Assembly (NCBI GenBank): GCA_902493985.1
Contig: CABURR010000057.1
Location: forward strand, 1-13,387
Direction: 5' to 3'
Source of the DNA: an uncultured Collinsella sp.
Lineage (GTDB): Bacteria > Actinomycetota > Coriobacteriia > Coriobacteriales > Coriobacteriaceae
DNA length: 13,387 nucleotides
Below the pieces are notes generated by a model. That model was not told where the DNA came from. It did no database searches and saw only the letters and a program-made list of their open reading frames with translations. Position numbers and translations under genes: made by a program. Below, in pieces: positions 1 to 6,553 of this stretch (the stretch's first letter is position 1; every line of letters begins with the position of its first letter).

Positions 1-179
1 GCCTGGCACTCGTCCTCCAGCGACAGGTGCTCAAATTGGGCAAAGTCATCCACGGTCACGTCAATCCCGTGACGGTGCAATAACTCGGGCTGGGCATAGG
101 CCCAAACGGGGGTGCTATTAACCAGCGTGCCGTCGCAATCGAAAATAAAAGCAACCTTGGGAGCGGCGGTATGGGACAT
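1..179 (-). CDS. HAD-superfamily hydrolase (phosphatase or phosphomutase), N-terminal part
   Basis: The gene reads leftward out of the window; 59 codons are visible and the rest is missing. Near the N-terminus is the HAD motif I, FIFDCDGTLVNST, with the predicted nucleophile Asp14 and the general acid/base Asp16. HAD enzymes of this type transfer or remove phosphate through an aspartyl-phosphate intermediate in the cytoplasm. What follows (PVWAYAQPELLHRHGI) looks like the start of a helical cap as in HAD subfamily I, which includes phosphoglycolate phosphatase-like and beta-phosphoglucomutase-like proteins. The motif ends in DGT, more common in phosphatases, but the substrate cannot be told from this fragment. 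The start is supported by GAAAGG (positions 192-187 on the minus strand), 7 nt upstream of the ATG. It is divergent from the glycogen cluster and shares its control region, so a sugar-phosphate role is possible but inferred. Confidence 0.85.
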   Translation of the reverse strand, partial: MSHTAAPKVAFIFDCDGTLVNSTPVWAYAQPELLHRHGIDVTVDDFAQFEHLSLEDECQ

Positions 180-217
180 AAACGAACCTTTCGATATCAA
201 ATGGTAAACATCATGCT

Positions 218-231
218 AAAAACGTTTTACC
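218..231 (-). promoter_or_regulatory. Operator-like site GGTAAAACGTTTTT
   Basis: Read on the minus strand the sequence is GGTAAAACGTTTTT, containing the perfect palindrome AAAACGTTTT (219-228) with a central CG. Symmetric sites with a central CG are typical of LacI-family regulators, which often control maltose and glucan genes; assignment to that family is an inference. The same motif with one change (GGTAAAACGATTTT) occurs at 10187-10200 in front of the GH13-GH77 gene, and its GGTAAAAC half recurs at 265-272 and, inverted, at 281-288. It lies between the HAD gene start and the candidate glgB promoter. Confidence 0.5.
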
Positions 232-247
232 AAACGTCAGCCAAACA

Positions 248-278
248 ATTTTGAAACCCAAATTGGTAAAACTGTCAA
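248..278 (-). promoter_or_regulatory. Candidate leftward promoter for the HAD gene
   Basis: The minus strand has a perfect -35 hexamer TTGACA (278-273). The best -10 match is weak: CAAAAT at 253-248 after a 19-bp spacer, with four of six consensus positions. It would give a leader of about 60 nt before the HAD start codon at 179. The -35 is good, the -10 and the spacing are not. Confidence 0.35.
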
Positions 279-288
279 GAGTTTTACC
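265..288. repeat. Inverted repeat GGTAAAAC-N8-GTTTTACC in the divergent control region
   Basis: Two perfect 8-bp arms (265-272 and 281-288) flank an 8-nt spacer. Read on the minus strand the spacer contains TTGACA (278-273), the consensus -35 hexamer, so the arms bracket a possible -35 box for the leftward HAD gene. The right arm also overlaps the candidate -35 of the rightward glgB promoter (284-289). This is where a regulator could control both directions. A related short palindrome, TTACCACGGTAA, follows at 284-295. Confidence 0.5.
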
Positions 289-313
289 ACGGTAATTCTG
301 CCAGTGGTATAAA
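284..313 (+). promoter_or_regulatory. Candidate glgB promoter
   Basis: The -10 hexamer TATAAA (308-313) is five of six to consensus. It is preceded by TTACCA (284-289, four of six to TTGACA) at an 18-bp spacing. Transcription would begin near position 320, giving a leader of about 190 nt to glgB. The -35 overlaps the right arm of the inverted repeat at 265-288, so a protein bound there would touch RNA polymerase. Confidence 0.45.
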
Positions 314-319
314 CATGTC

Positions 320-510
320 GCTTACCGATTAAACGCCCCCGCAAATCCGCTTTCGTCCATAAAACTAACGCACAGGTGTTATCGTAGTTTCTGCCGAAAG
401 TTCCACCGAGCACGCGAGGTGGAACGAATCACAGAAACTTCGCCGTCCCTTCGATTCGTGCAGCCCTGGACCTTTCGCATCTAGTCACCAAGGCAACACG
501 CTGCCGCGTC
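320..510 (+). promoter_or_regulatory. Long structured 5' leader of glgB
   Basis: No gene is seen here. The region can fold into two nested stems: an outer 8-bp stem AGTTTCTG/CAGAAACT (386-393 with 432-439, plus CG pairs beyond one T-T mismatch) and an inner 8-bp stem GTTCCACC/GGTGGAAC (400-407 with 418-425). A competing 7-bp pairing, ACGAATC (424-430) with GATTCGT (453-459), cannot form together with the outer stem without a pseudoknot and shares two bases with the inner one. This gives an on/off arrangement like a riboswitch or attenuator, although I recognise no known riboswitch class and see no U-tract terminator. The remainder, 460-510, shows nothing clear. Confidence 0.4.
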
Positions 511-2772
511 ATGATGGGATCAAACGTGAGCGATACAAAGCTAAAGCCAGCAACCAAAAAGCCTGCTACCCGTAAAGCCGCCCCGCACGCGCCGGAACTC
601 ACTAAGGACGATGTCTATCTGTTTGGCATCGGCACGTGGGAGCGCAGCTGGGAAAAGATGGGCGCGCATCCCGACACGCAGAACCGTACGCGCGGCTGGC
701 GCTTTTGCGTTTGGGCGCCCGACGTAAAGAGCGTCCACGTCATTGGCGAATTTAACGACTGGGATGAGGAAGCCAACCCGCTGGTGCCCGTGCATACGAG
801 CGCTATTTGGGAAGGCTTTATTCCTGGCGCCGAGCAGGGCCAGCTCTATAAATATCTCATCGAGACCAACGAGGGCGAGAAGCTCTATAAGGCCGATCCG
901 TATGCCTTTAAGGCCGAGTGCCCTCCGGGTACCGCCAGTGTGCTGTGGACCCTCGATGGTTACAAGTGGAACGACGCCGCGTGGCTCAAGCGCCGCGCCG
1001 ACCACAACCACATGTCGCAGCCGCTCAACATCTACGAGGTGCATATTGGCTCGTGGAAGCGCCACGGCGACGCGCCGCAGGGCGAGCCCGACGAGTACGG
1101 CAACTACCCCGGTCCCATGGACCCCTTCCCCGCGCAGCGCGGCGAGTTCTACACCTACGACGACCTGTCGGTGGAGCTCGTGGACTACGTGCGCGACATG
1201 GGCTACACGCATATCGAGGTCATGCCGCTTATGGAGCACCCCTTCGATGGCTCTTGGGGCTACCAGACGACCGGCTATTACGCCGCCACGTCGCGCTACG
1301 GCGATCCGCAGCAGCTCATGCACTTTATCGATGCGTGCCACGAGGCTGGCATCGGCGTGATCATGGACTGGGTGCCCGGCGGTTTTTGCGCCGACTCCCA
1401 CGGCCTTGCCACTTTTAATGGCCACATGCTGTTTGAGCACGAGATTCACCCCAACTGGGGCACGCACAAGTTTGACTTCGCCCGCGGCGAGGTTCGCTCC
1501 TTCCTGGTCTCCAACGTGCTGTATTGGCTCGAGAACTTCCACGTTGACGGCATTCGCATGGACGGCGTGTCCAGCATGCTGTACCTCAACTTTGGCATCG
1601 ACGATCCGGGCCAAAAGAAGTTCAATAAGTACGGTACCGAGGAGGACCTGGACGCCAGCGCGTTTATCCGCCAGGTCAACTGCGCCGTGGAGGCCCACTT
1701 CCCTGACGTGATGATGATGGCCGAGGAGTCCACCGCGTGGCCGCTTGTGACCTATCCGCCGCAGGACGGTGGCCTGGGCTTCCACTACAAGTGGGACATG
1801 GGCTGGATGAACGACACCCTGCACTACATGCAGACCGATTTTCCGTGGCGCCCCGGTAATCACGGCCTGCTCACGTTCTCCATCATGTACGCCTTTACCG
1901 AGAACTTCATCTGCCCGCTGAGCCACGACGAGGTCGTGCACGGCAAGTGCTCGCTCATCGGACGCATGCCGGGCGACTGGTGGCGCCAGTTTGCCGGCCT
2001 GCGCACGCTGGCTTTCTACCAAATGACGCACCCCGGTGCCAAGCTCAACTTTATGGGCAACGAGATCGGCCAGTTTATTGAATGGCGCTACTACGAGTCT
2101 ATCCAGTGGTTCCTGACCGAGGAGTACGAGACCCACCGTCATCATCAGGCGTTTATCAAGGCGCTCAACCACCTGTACACCGCCGAGCCCGCCCTGTACG
2201 AGCGCGGCTACACCGACGACGGCTTTACCTGGATCGACGCGGACAACTCCAAGCAGTCCATCGTGAGCTTTGTGCGCCAGGGCGAGGACGTCGATGACGA
2301 CCTGGTGATCCTGATCAACTTTGACCCGGCGAGCTACGAGAGCTTCCGCGTGGGCGTGCCGCGCGAGGGCGACTGGGAGGTCATCTTTGATTCCGACCGT
2401 CCCGAGTTCGGTGGCAGCGGATACGCCGGTGAGGAGCCCTACACCTGCTCGAGCGAGCCCTATCCCTGGAACGGGCAGATGGACTCCATCGAGATCAAGG
2501 TGCCCGGCCTGGCAGGTGTGGTACTCAAGCGTCGCGGTCCCAGCAGCTATAAACCTCCCGTGGTCGAGGAGCCCAAGAAGGCGACGCGCAAGCGTGCGTC
2601 CTCGGTGAAACCCAAGACCGCGGCCGCTAAGAAGGCTCCGGCTAAGGCGAAGGCTGCCAAGTCTGCCGCCAAGGCTCCGGCCAAGTCCACTGCGACCAAG
2701 AAGGCAGCCACCAAAAAGGCTGCTCCCAAGGCCAAGGCAGCTGCTGTTAAGGCTCCTGCCAAGAAAGCGTAA
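511..2772 (+). CDS. glgB: 1,4-alpha-glucan branching enzyme with Lys/Ala-rich tail
   Basis: GlgB cuts alpha-1,4-glucan chains and rejoins them by alpha-1,6 bonds, making the branches of glycogen in the cytoplasm. The 753-residue protein has a basic N-terminus (about 1-30), a CBM48-type beta domain (about 60-160, with VWAPDVKSVHVIGEFNDWD), a GH13 barrel (about 170-560), a C-terminal beta domain (about 575-675) and an unusual tail (689-753). Catalytic residues are the predicted nucleophile Asp351 (DGIRMDGVSSMLYLN), the acid in AEEST (Glu405 or Glu406) and Asp473 (LSHDEVVHGK); their spacing closely matches E. coli GlgB. The region I His of the DWVPGHF motif is Gly here (Gly291). The tail has about one-third Lys, much Ala and no acidic residue; E. 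coli GlgB, about 730 residues, has no such tail. The start is uncertain: ATG 511 and 514 lack a good ribosome site, while GTG 526 has GGGA (516-519) 6 nt upstream, which would give VSDTKLKP. It is the first gene of the cluster. Confidence 0.95.
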   Translation: MMGSNVSDTKLKPATKKPATRKAAPHAPELTKDDVYLFGIGTWERSWEKMGAHPDTQNRTRGWRFCVWAPDVKSVHVIGEFNDWDEEANPLVPVHTSAIWEGFIPGAEQGQLYKYLIETNEGEKLYKADPYAFKAECPPGTASVLWTLDGYKWNDAAWLKRRADHNHMSQPLNIYEVHIGSWKRHGDAPQGEPDEYGNYPGPMDPFPAQRGEFYTYDDLSVELVDYVRDMGYTHIEVMPLMEHPFDGSWGYQTTGYYAATSRYGDPQQLMHFIDACHEAGIGVIMDWVPGGFCADSHGLATFNGHMLFEHEIHPNWGTHKFDFARGEVRSFLVSNVLYWLENFHVDGIRMDGVSSMLYLNFGIDDPGQKKFNKYGTEEDLDASAFIRQVNCAVEAHFPDVMMMAEESTAWPLVTYPPQDGGLGFHYKWDMGWMNDTLHYMQTDFPWRPGNHGLLTFSIMYAFTENFICPLSHDEVVHGKCSLIGRMPGDWWRQFAGLRTLAFYQMTHPGAKLNFMGNEIGQFIEWRYYESIQWFLTEEYETHRHHQAFIKALNHLYTAEPALYERGYTDDGFTWIDADNSKQSIVSFVRQGEDVDDDLVILINFDPASYESFRVGVPREGDWEVIFDSDRPEFGGSGYAGEEPYTCSSEPYPWNGQMDSIEIKVPGLAGVVLKRRGPSSYKPPVVEEPKKATRKRASSVKPKTAAAKKAPAKAKAAKSAAKAPAKSTATKKAATKKAAPKAKAAAVKAPAKKA

Positions 2773-2866
2773 CAAAGGTGTTACCACTGTAATTATCCGC
2801 CCCGCGGGGGCGTAGGATACAAGTCATAACCGTTCCGGGAGAAACATCCCCGGGGGAAAGGAACGT
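2773..2866 (+). promoter_or_regulatory. glgB-glgP spacer with hairpin over the glgP ribosome site
   Basis: The 94-nt gap holds three things. First, TTACCACTGTAATT (2781-2794) matches 13 of 14 bases of TTACCACGGTAATT (284-297) in the glgB control region. Second, there is a short GC-rich palindrome CGCCCCGCGGGG near 2799-2810, followed by TAGGAT (2813-2818), a possible weak -10 without a convincing -35. Third, CGTTCC (2831-2836) pairs with GGAACG (2860-2865), with CCGGG/CCCGG available inside. This second arm overlaps the ribosome site AAAGGA (2857-2862), so the fold could limit glgP translation. Confidence 0.4.
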
Positions 2867-5293
2867 ATGAATAAGATCTTCGACAACAAGCAGGAGTTTA
2901 CTGAGCTCTATCGCGATGCCGTCATGAGCATCAGTGGAAAGAGCATCGAGGCCGCCAGCGACCTTGACCGCTTTAATGCCCTGGCCAAGCTCGTGGCCGA
3001 GAAGGCCCGCACCGTTGCCACCAAGAGCGACGCCCGTGCAGCGTCCGAGGGCAAGAAGCGCGTGTACTATTTCTCGATCGAGTTCTTGATCGGCCGCCTG
3101 CTCGACAACTACCTGCTCAACTTTGGTGTGCGCGACATGGTCGCCGAGGCGCTCGACGACATGGGCTTTGACCTGTCCGTCATCGAGAACCAGGAGCCCG
3201 ATCCGGCACTGGGCAACGGTGGCCTGGGCCGTCTGGCCGCGTGCTTCCTAGATTCCATGGCAGCCGAGGGCATTGCCGGCTACGGCAACGGCATGCGCTA
3301 CCGCTACGGCCTGTTTAAGCAGGAGATCGTCAACGGCAGCCAGGTCGAGGCCACCGACGAGTGGCTTACCCACGGCTATCCCTGGGAGGTCCGTCGTCAG
3401 GACAAGGCCGTTACCATTAAGTTTGGTGGCCATGTTGAGGGCTTTGAGGAGAACGGCCGCACGTTCTACCGCACGGTGGATACGCAGGACATCCTGGCCG
3501 TCCCTTATGACATCCCCGTCGTGGGCTATGCCGGCGAGACTGTCAACAAGCTGCGCGTATGGGCCGCCGAGCCGGTTGAGGAGCACTTCGATCTGGAGGC
3601 CTTCAACCGCGGCGACTATGCCCTGGCCGATGCCGAGCGCGCCGAGGCCGAGGCCATCAGCGCCATCCTCTACCCCAACGACGCCGGCGAGCACGGCCGT
3701 CTGCTGCGCCTGAAGCAGGAGTACCTGTTTGTTTCCGCCGGCATCTACAGCCTGCTCGACACCTTTGAGAAGGAGCACGGCGAGAACTGGGAGCTGCTGC
3801 CGCAGTTTGTGGCCATCCACACCAACGATACTCACCCCGCCATGTGCGGCCCCGAGCTCATGCGCATCCTCATCGACGAGAAGAAGCTCGAGTGGGATGA
3901 CGCCTGGAACATCGTGACGCAGGTCGTGAGCTACACCAACCACACCATCCTGCCCGAGGCTCTGGAGAAGTGGCCCATCGGCACGTTCTCCAAGCTCCTC
4001 CCCCGCGTGTACCAGATCATCGACGAGATCAGCCGTCGTTGGCACGAGTCGTTCGACACCACGCAGGAGGGCTGGCAGGAGCGTCTGCGCCAGACCGCCA
4101 TCCTGTGGGACGGCGAGATCCGCATGGCCAACCTGTCCGTGATCTGCAGCCATAGCGTCAACGGCGTGGCCAAGATCCACTCCGACATCATCAAGAACAT
4201 CGTGCTCAAGGACTTCTACGCCCTCACGCCCGAAAAGTTCAACAACAAGACCAACGGCATCTCGCACCGTCGCTTCTTTGCCGAGTCCAACCCCACATAC
4301 GCCAAGCTCGTCACCGAGGCCATTGGCGACGGCTGGCTGAAGGACGCCTTTGAGCTGGAAAAACTCAAGGAGTTCCAGAACGACACCGAGTTCCTGAAGG
4401 CCGTGGGCGCCTCCAAGCGCGCCAACAAGGAGCGTCTGGCCGCCTACGTTAAGGCCGAGACCGGTCTGGTTATTGACCCCAACACCGTCTTCGATGTTCA
4501 GGTGAAGCGCTTCCATGCCTATAAGCGCCAGCTCATGAACATCATGAAGGTGATGGACATCTACAACCGTCGCATCGCGGATCCCAACTTCCACGTGACG
4601 CCTACGACCTTCATCTTTAGCGGCAAGGCTGCCTCGAGCTACACCTTTGCCAAGGAGACCATCCGCCTCATTAACTCCGTGGCCGACGTCATCAACAATG
4701 ACGCCCGTGTCAACGAGGTAATGAAGGTCTGCTTTATCCCCAACTTCCGCGTGAGCAACGCCCAGCTCATCTATCCCGCCGCCGAAATCTCGGAGCAGAT
4801 CTCCACGGCCGGCAAGGAGGCCTCGGGCACGTCCAACATGAAGCTCATGATGAACGGCGCCATTACACTGGGTACCCTCGACGGCGCCAACATCGAGATC
4901 GCTGATCTGGCCGGACGCGAGAACGAGGCCATCTTTGGCCTGACCGCGCCCGAGGTCGAGCAGCTTTGGGCATCCAACAGCTACTTTGCGTGGGATACCC
5001 TTAACGGCGACCGCGAGCGTCTGGGCCGCGTGATGGACGAGCTCAAGGACAACACCTTTGCGGGTCTTTCGGGCAACTTTGAGAGCATTTACAACGAGCT
5101 CATGAACAACAACGACCCCGACCTGGTTATGGCCGATTTCCGCAGCTACGTGGATGCGTGGGAGAAGCTCACCGGCAGCTACGGCGACCAAGAGACCTGG
5201 AACCGCAAGGCGCTGCTCAACACCGCCTCCTCGGGCTGGTTCTCGAGCGACCGCACCATTCGTGAGTACCGCGACGAGATCTGGCACGCGTAA
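2867..5293 (+). CDS. glgP: Glycogen/alpha-glucan phosphorylase
   Basis: This GT35 enzyme removes glucose units from the non-reducing ends of glycogen or maltodextrin using inorganic phosphate, releasing glucose-1-phosphate; it needs pyridoxal phosphate. The 808 residues match the usual family length (about 750-850). The N-terminal half has the conserved NGGLGRLAACFLDSMA (from Asn117) and HTNDTHP; the C-terminal half has KRFHAYKRQLMN and the cofactor loop EASGTSNMKLMMNG with the PLP-binding Lys659. No frameshift or loss of a key residue is seen. AAAGGA lies 4 nt before the ATG. It sits 94 nt after glgB and 107 nt before glgC, so the cluster encodes both synthesis and breakdown, as in the E. 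coli glg operon but in a different order. Whether it prefers glycogen or short dextrins (GlgP or MalP) cannot be read from the sequence; context favours glycogen. Confidence 0.97.
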   Translation: MNKIFDNKQEFTELYRDAVMSISGKSIEAASDLDRFNALAKLVAEKARTVATKSDARAASEGKKRVYYFSIEFLIGRLLDNYLLNFGVRDMVAEALDDMGFDLSVIENQEPDPALGNGGLGRLAACFLDSMAAEGIAGYGNGMRYRYGLFKQEIVNGSQVEATDEWLTHGYPWEVRRQDKAVTIKFGGHVEGFEENGRTFYRTVDTQDILAVPYDIPVVGYAGETVNKLRVWAAEPVEEHFDLEAFNRGDYALADAERAEAEAISAILYPNDAGEHGRLLRLKQEYLFVSAGIYSLLDTFEKEHGENWELLPQFVAIHTNDTHPAMCGPELMRILIDEKKLEWDDAWNIVTQVVSYTNHTILPEALEKWPIGTFSKLLPRVYQIIDEISRRWHESFDTTQEGWQERLRQTAILWDGEIRMANLSVICSHSVNGVAKIHSDIIKNIVLKDFYALTPEKFNNKTNGISHRRFFAESNPTYAKLVTEAIGDGWLKDAFELEKLKEFQNDTEFLKAVGASKRANKERLAAYVKAETGLVIDPNTVFDVQVKRFHAYKRQLMNIMKVMDIYNRRIADPNFHVTPTTFIFSGKAASSYTFAKETIRLINSVADVINNDARVNEVMKVCFIPNFRVSNAQLIYPAAEISEQISTAGKEASGTSNMKLMMNGAITLGTLDGANIEIADLAGRENEAIFGLTAPEVEQLWASNSYFAWDTLNGDRERLGRVMDELKDNTFAGLSGNFESIYNELMNNNDPDLVMADFRSYVDAWEKLTGSYGDQETWNRKALLNTASSGWFSSDRTIREYRDEIWHA

Positions 5294-5311
5294 AGGCGCG
5301 CGAGCTCCCCT

Positions 5312-5361
5312 ATGCCAGCACGGCATTATTCGGTGGGCGCGGCCAGGCGCCGTGCCCACCG
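5312..5361 (+). other. Tandem hairpins between glgP and glgC
   Basis: A small stem ATGCC-AGCAC-GGCAT (5312-5326) is followed by a strong one: 5331-5343 pairs with 5349-5361 over 13 consecutive pairs (one G-U), with the 5-nt loop CAGGC. No run of T follows on either strand, so it does not look like a complete intrinsic terminator. It could protect the 3' end of upstream glgBP mRNA, cause partial termination, or mark a processing site, thereby separating expression of glgBP from glgCDA. These roles are inferred. Confidence 0.6.
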
Positions 5362-5400
5362 CTAATGGGTTAGAAACATCGATGACAGAAGGAGAAATCG

Positions 5401-6549
5401 ATGAGTAAGAAAGAATGCATCGCGATGCTCCTCGCAGGAGGACAGGGCAGCCGATTGGGGGCACTCACCCAAAAGATCGCTAAGCCGGCGGTTAGCTTTG
5501 GTGGCAAGTTCCGCATTATCGACTTTTCGCTCTCCAACTGCTCCAACTCGGGCATCGACACGGTGGGCGTTCTGACGCAGTACCGTCCCTACCTGCTGCA
5601 TGCCTATGTGGGCTCCGGCGAGGCCTGGGATCTGGACAGCCGTGACGGCGGCGTATCGATCCTGCCGCCGTACGAGACGCAGACCGGCGGCGCCTGGTAT
5701 GCGGGCACGGCCGACGCCATTAAGCAGAACCTCGACTATATCAAGGCCAACGACCCCAAGTACGTCCTGATTCTTTCGGGCGATCACCTGTATCGCATGG
5801 ACTACCGCAAGATGCTCAAGACGCACATTGAGAACAACGCCGACCTCACGGTGAGCGTTATGCCCGTGCCTTGGGAGGAGGCCAGCCGCTTTGGCATCCT
5901 GACCACCGACCCCGAGGACGGTCGCATCATCAAGTTCACCGAGAAGCCCGATAAGCCCGATTCGAATCTCGCGTCCATGGGCATCTACATCTTCTCGGCC
6001 GACGTGCTGATCGAGGCGCTCGAAGAGGACGCTCTGGACCAGCGCTCGAGCCACGACTTTGGCAAGGACATCATCCCCAAGCTGCTCGGCGAGGGCAAGC
6101 GCCTGTACAGCTACGAGTTCCACGGCTTTTGGAAGGACGTCGGCACCATCGCCAGCTTCCACGAGACCTCGATGGACCTGCTGGGCAACAACCCCGAGTT
6201 CGATCTGTTCGACAAGCACTTCCCCATCATGTCCAACATCACCACGCGTCCGCCGCACTACATTGGCCCGGATGGTCGCCTGGACGACTGCCTGGTCTCC
6301 AACGGCTGCAAGATCTACGGCACCGCTCGCCACTCGATCCTTTCGACCGATGTCATCATCGAGGAGCGCGCCGTGGTCGAGGACTCCGTGCTGCTGCCGG
6401 GTGCGCACGTTAAGAGCGGCGCGCACATCTGCCGCGCTATTTTGGGCGAGAACTCCACGGTCGAAGAGGGCGTGAAGCTCGGCTCTGTCGATACCACCAA
6501 GGATACGGCCGTCGTTGGAAATGACGTCGTTATCGGGAAGGGGGAATGA
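5401..6549 (+). CDS. glgC: Glucose-1-phosphate adenylyltransferase (ADP-glucose pyrophosphorylase), catalytic subunit
   Basis: GlgC makes ADP-glucose from ATP and glucose-1-phosphate, the committed and normally allosteric step of bacterial glycogen synthesis. The 382 residues are in the normal range. The N-terminal nucleotidyltransferase domain has the intact LAGGQGSRLGALT loop, PAVSFGGKFRIIDFSLSNC, the metal-site SGDHLYRMDY and the sugar-phosphate motif FTEKP with Lys182, equivalent to Lys195 of E. coli. GFWKDVGT precedes a C-terminal left-handed beta-helix of hexapeptide repeats (about 290-380). AAGGAG (5389-5394) lies 6 nt before ATG 5401. An eight-codon frame, MTEGEIDE, starts at 5382 and ends at 5408, overlapping the glgC start in another frame; it is probably chance. 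The gene is followed after 4 nt by glgD, so the two are probably translationally coupled. Confidence 0.97.
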   Translation: MSKKECIAMLLAGGQGSRLGALTQKIAKPAVSFGGKFRIIDFSLSNCSNSGIDTVGVLTQYRPYLLHAYVGSGEAWDLDSRDGGVSILPPYETQTGGAWYAGTADAIKQNLDYIKANDPKYVLILSGDHLYRMDYRKMLKTHIENNADLTVSVMPVPWEEASRFGILTTDPEDGRIIKFTEKPDKPDSNLASMGIYIFSADVLIEALEEDALDQRSSHDFGKDIIPKLLGEGKRLYSYEFHGFWKDVGTIASFHETSMDLLGNNPEFDLFDKHFPIMSNITTRPPHYIGPDGRLDDCLVSNGCKIYGTARHSILSTDVIIEERAVVEDSVLLPGAHVKSGAHICRAILGENSTVEEGVKLGSVDTTKDTAVVGNDVVIGKGE

Positions 6550-6553
6550 TCCG

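Noticed and set aside
541..2787. 748-codon open frame on the minus strand across glgB
   Set aside because: It is a mirror of GC-rich codon use in glgB: Leu/Gly/Val/His-rich, no recognisable domain and no ribosome site, while glgB has clear GH13 motifs.
3248..5464. 738-codon open frame on the minus strand across glgP
   Set aside because: Shadow frame without motifs, fully inside an intact phosphorylase gene and running over the glgC start region.
6515..6553. Upstream start for glgD
   Set aside because: It lies inside glgC, adds residues absent from GlgD proteins, and ATG 6554 has a good ribosome site.
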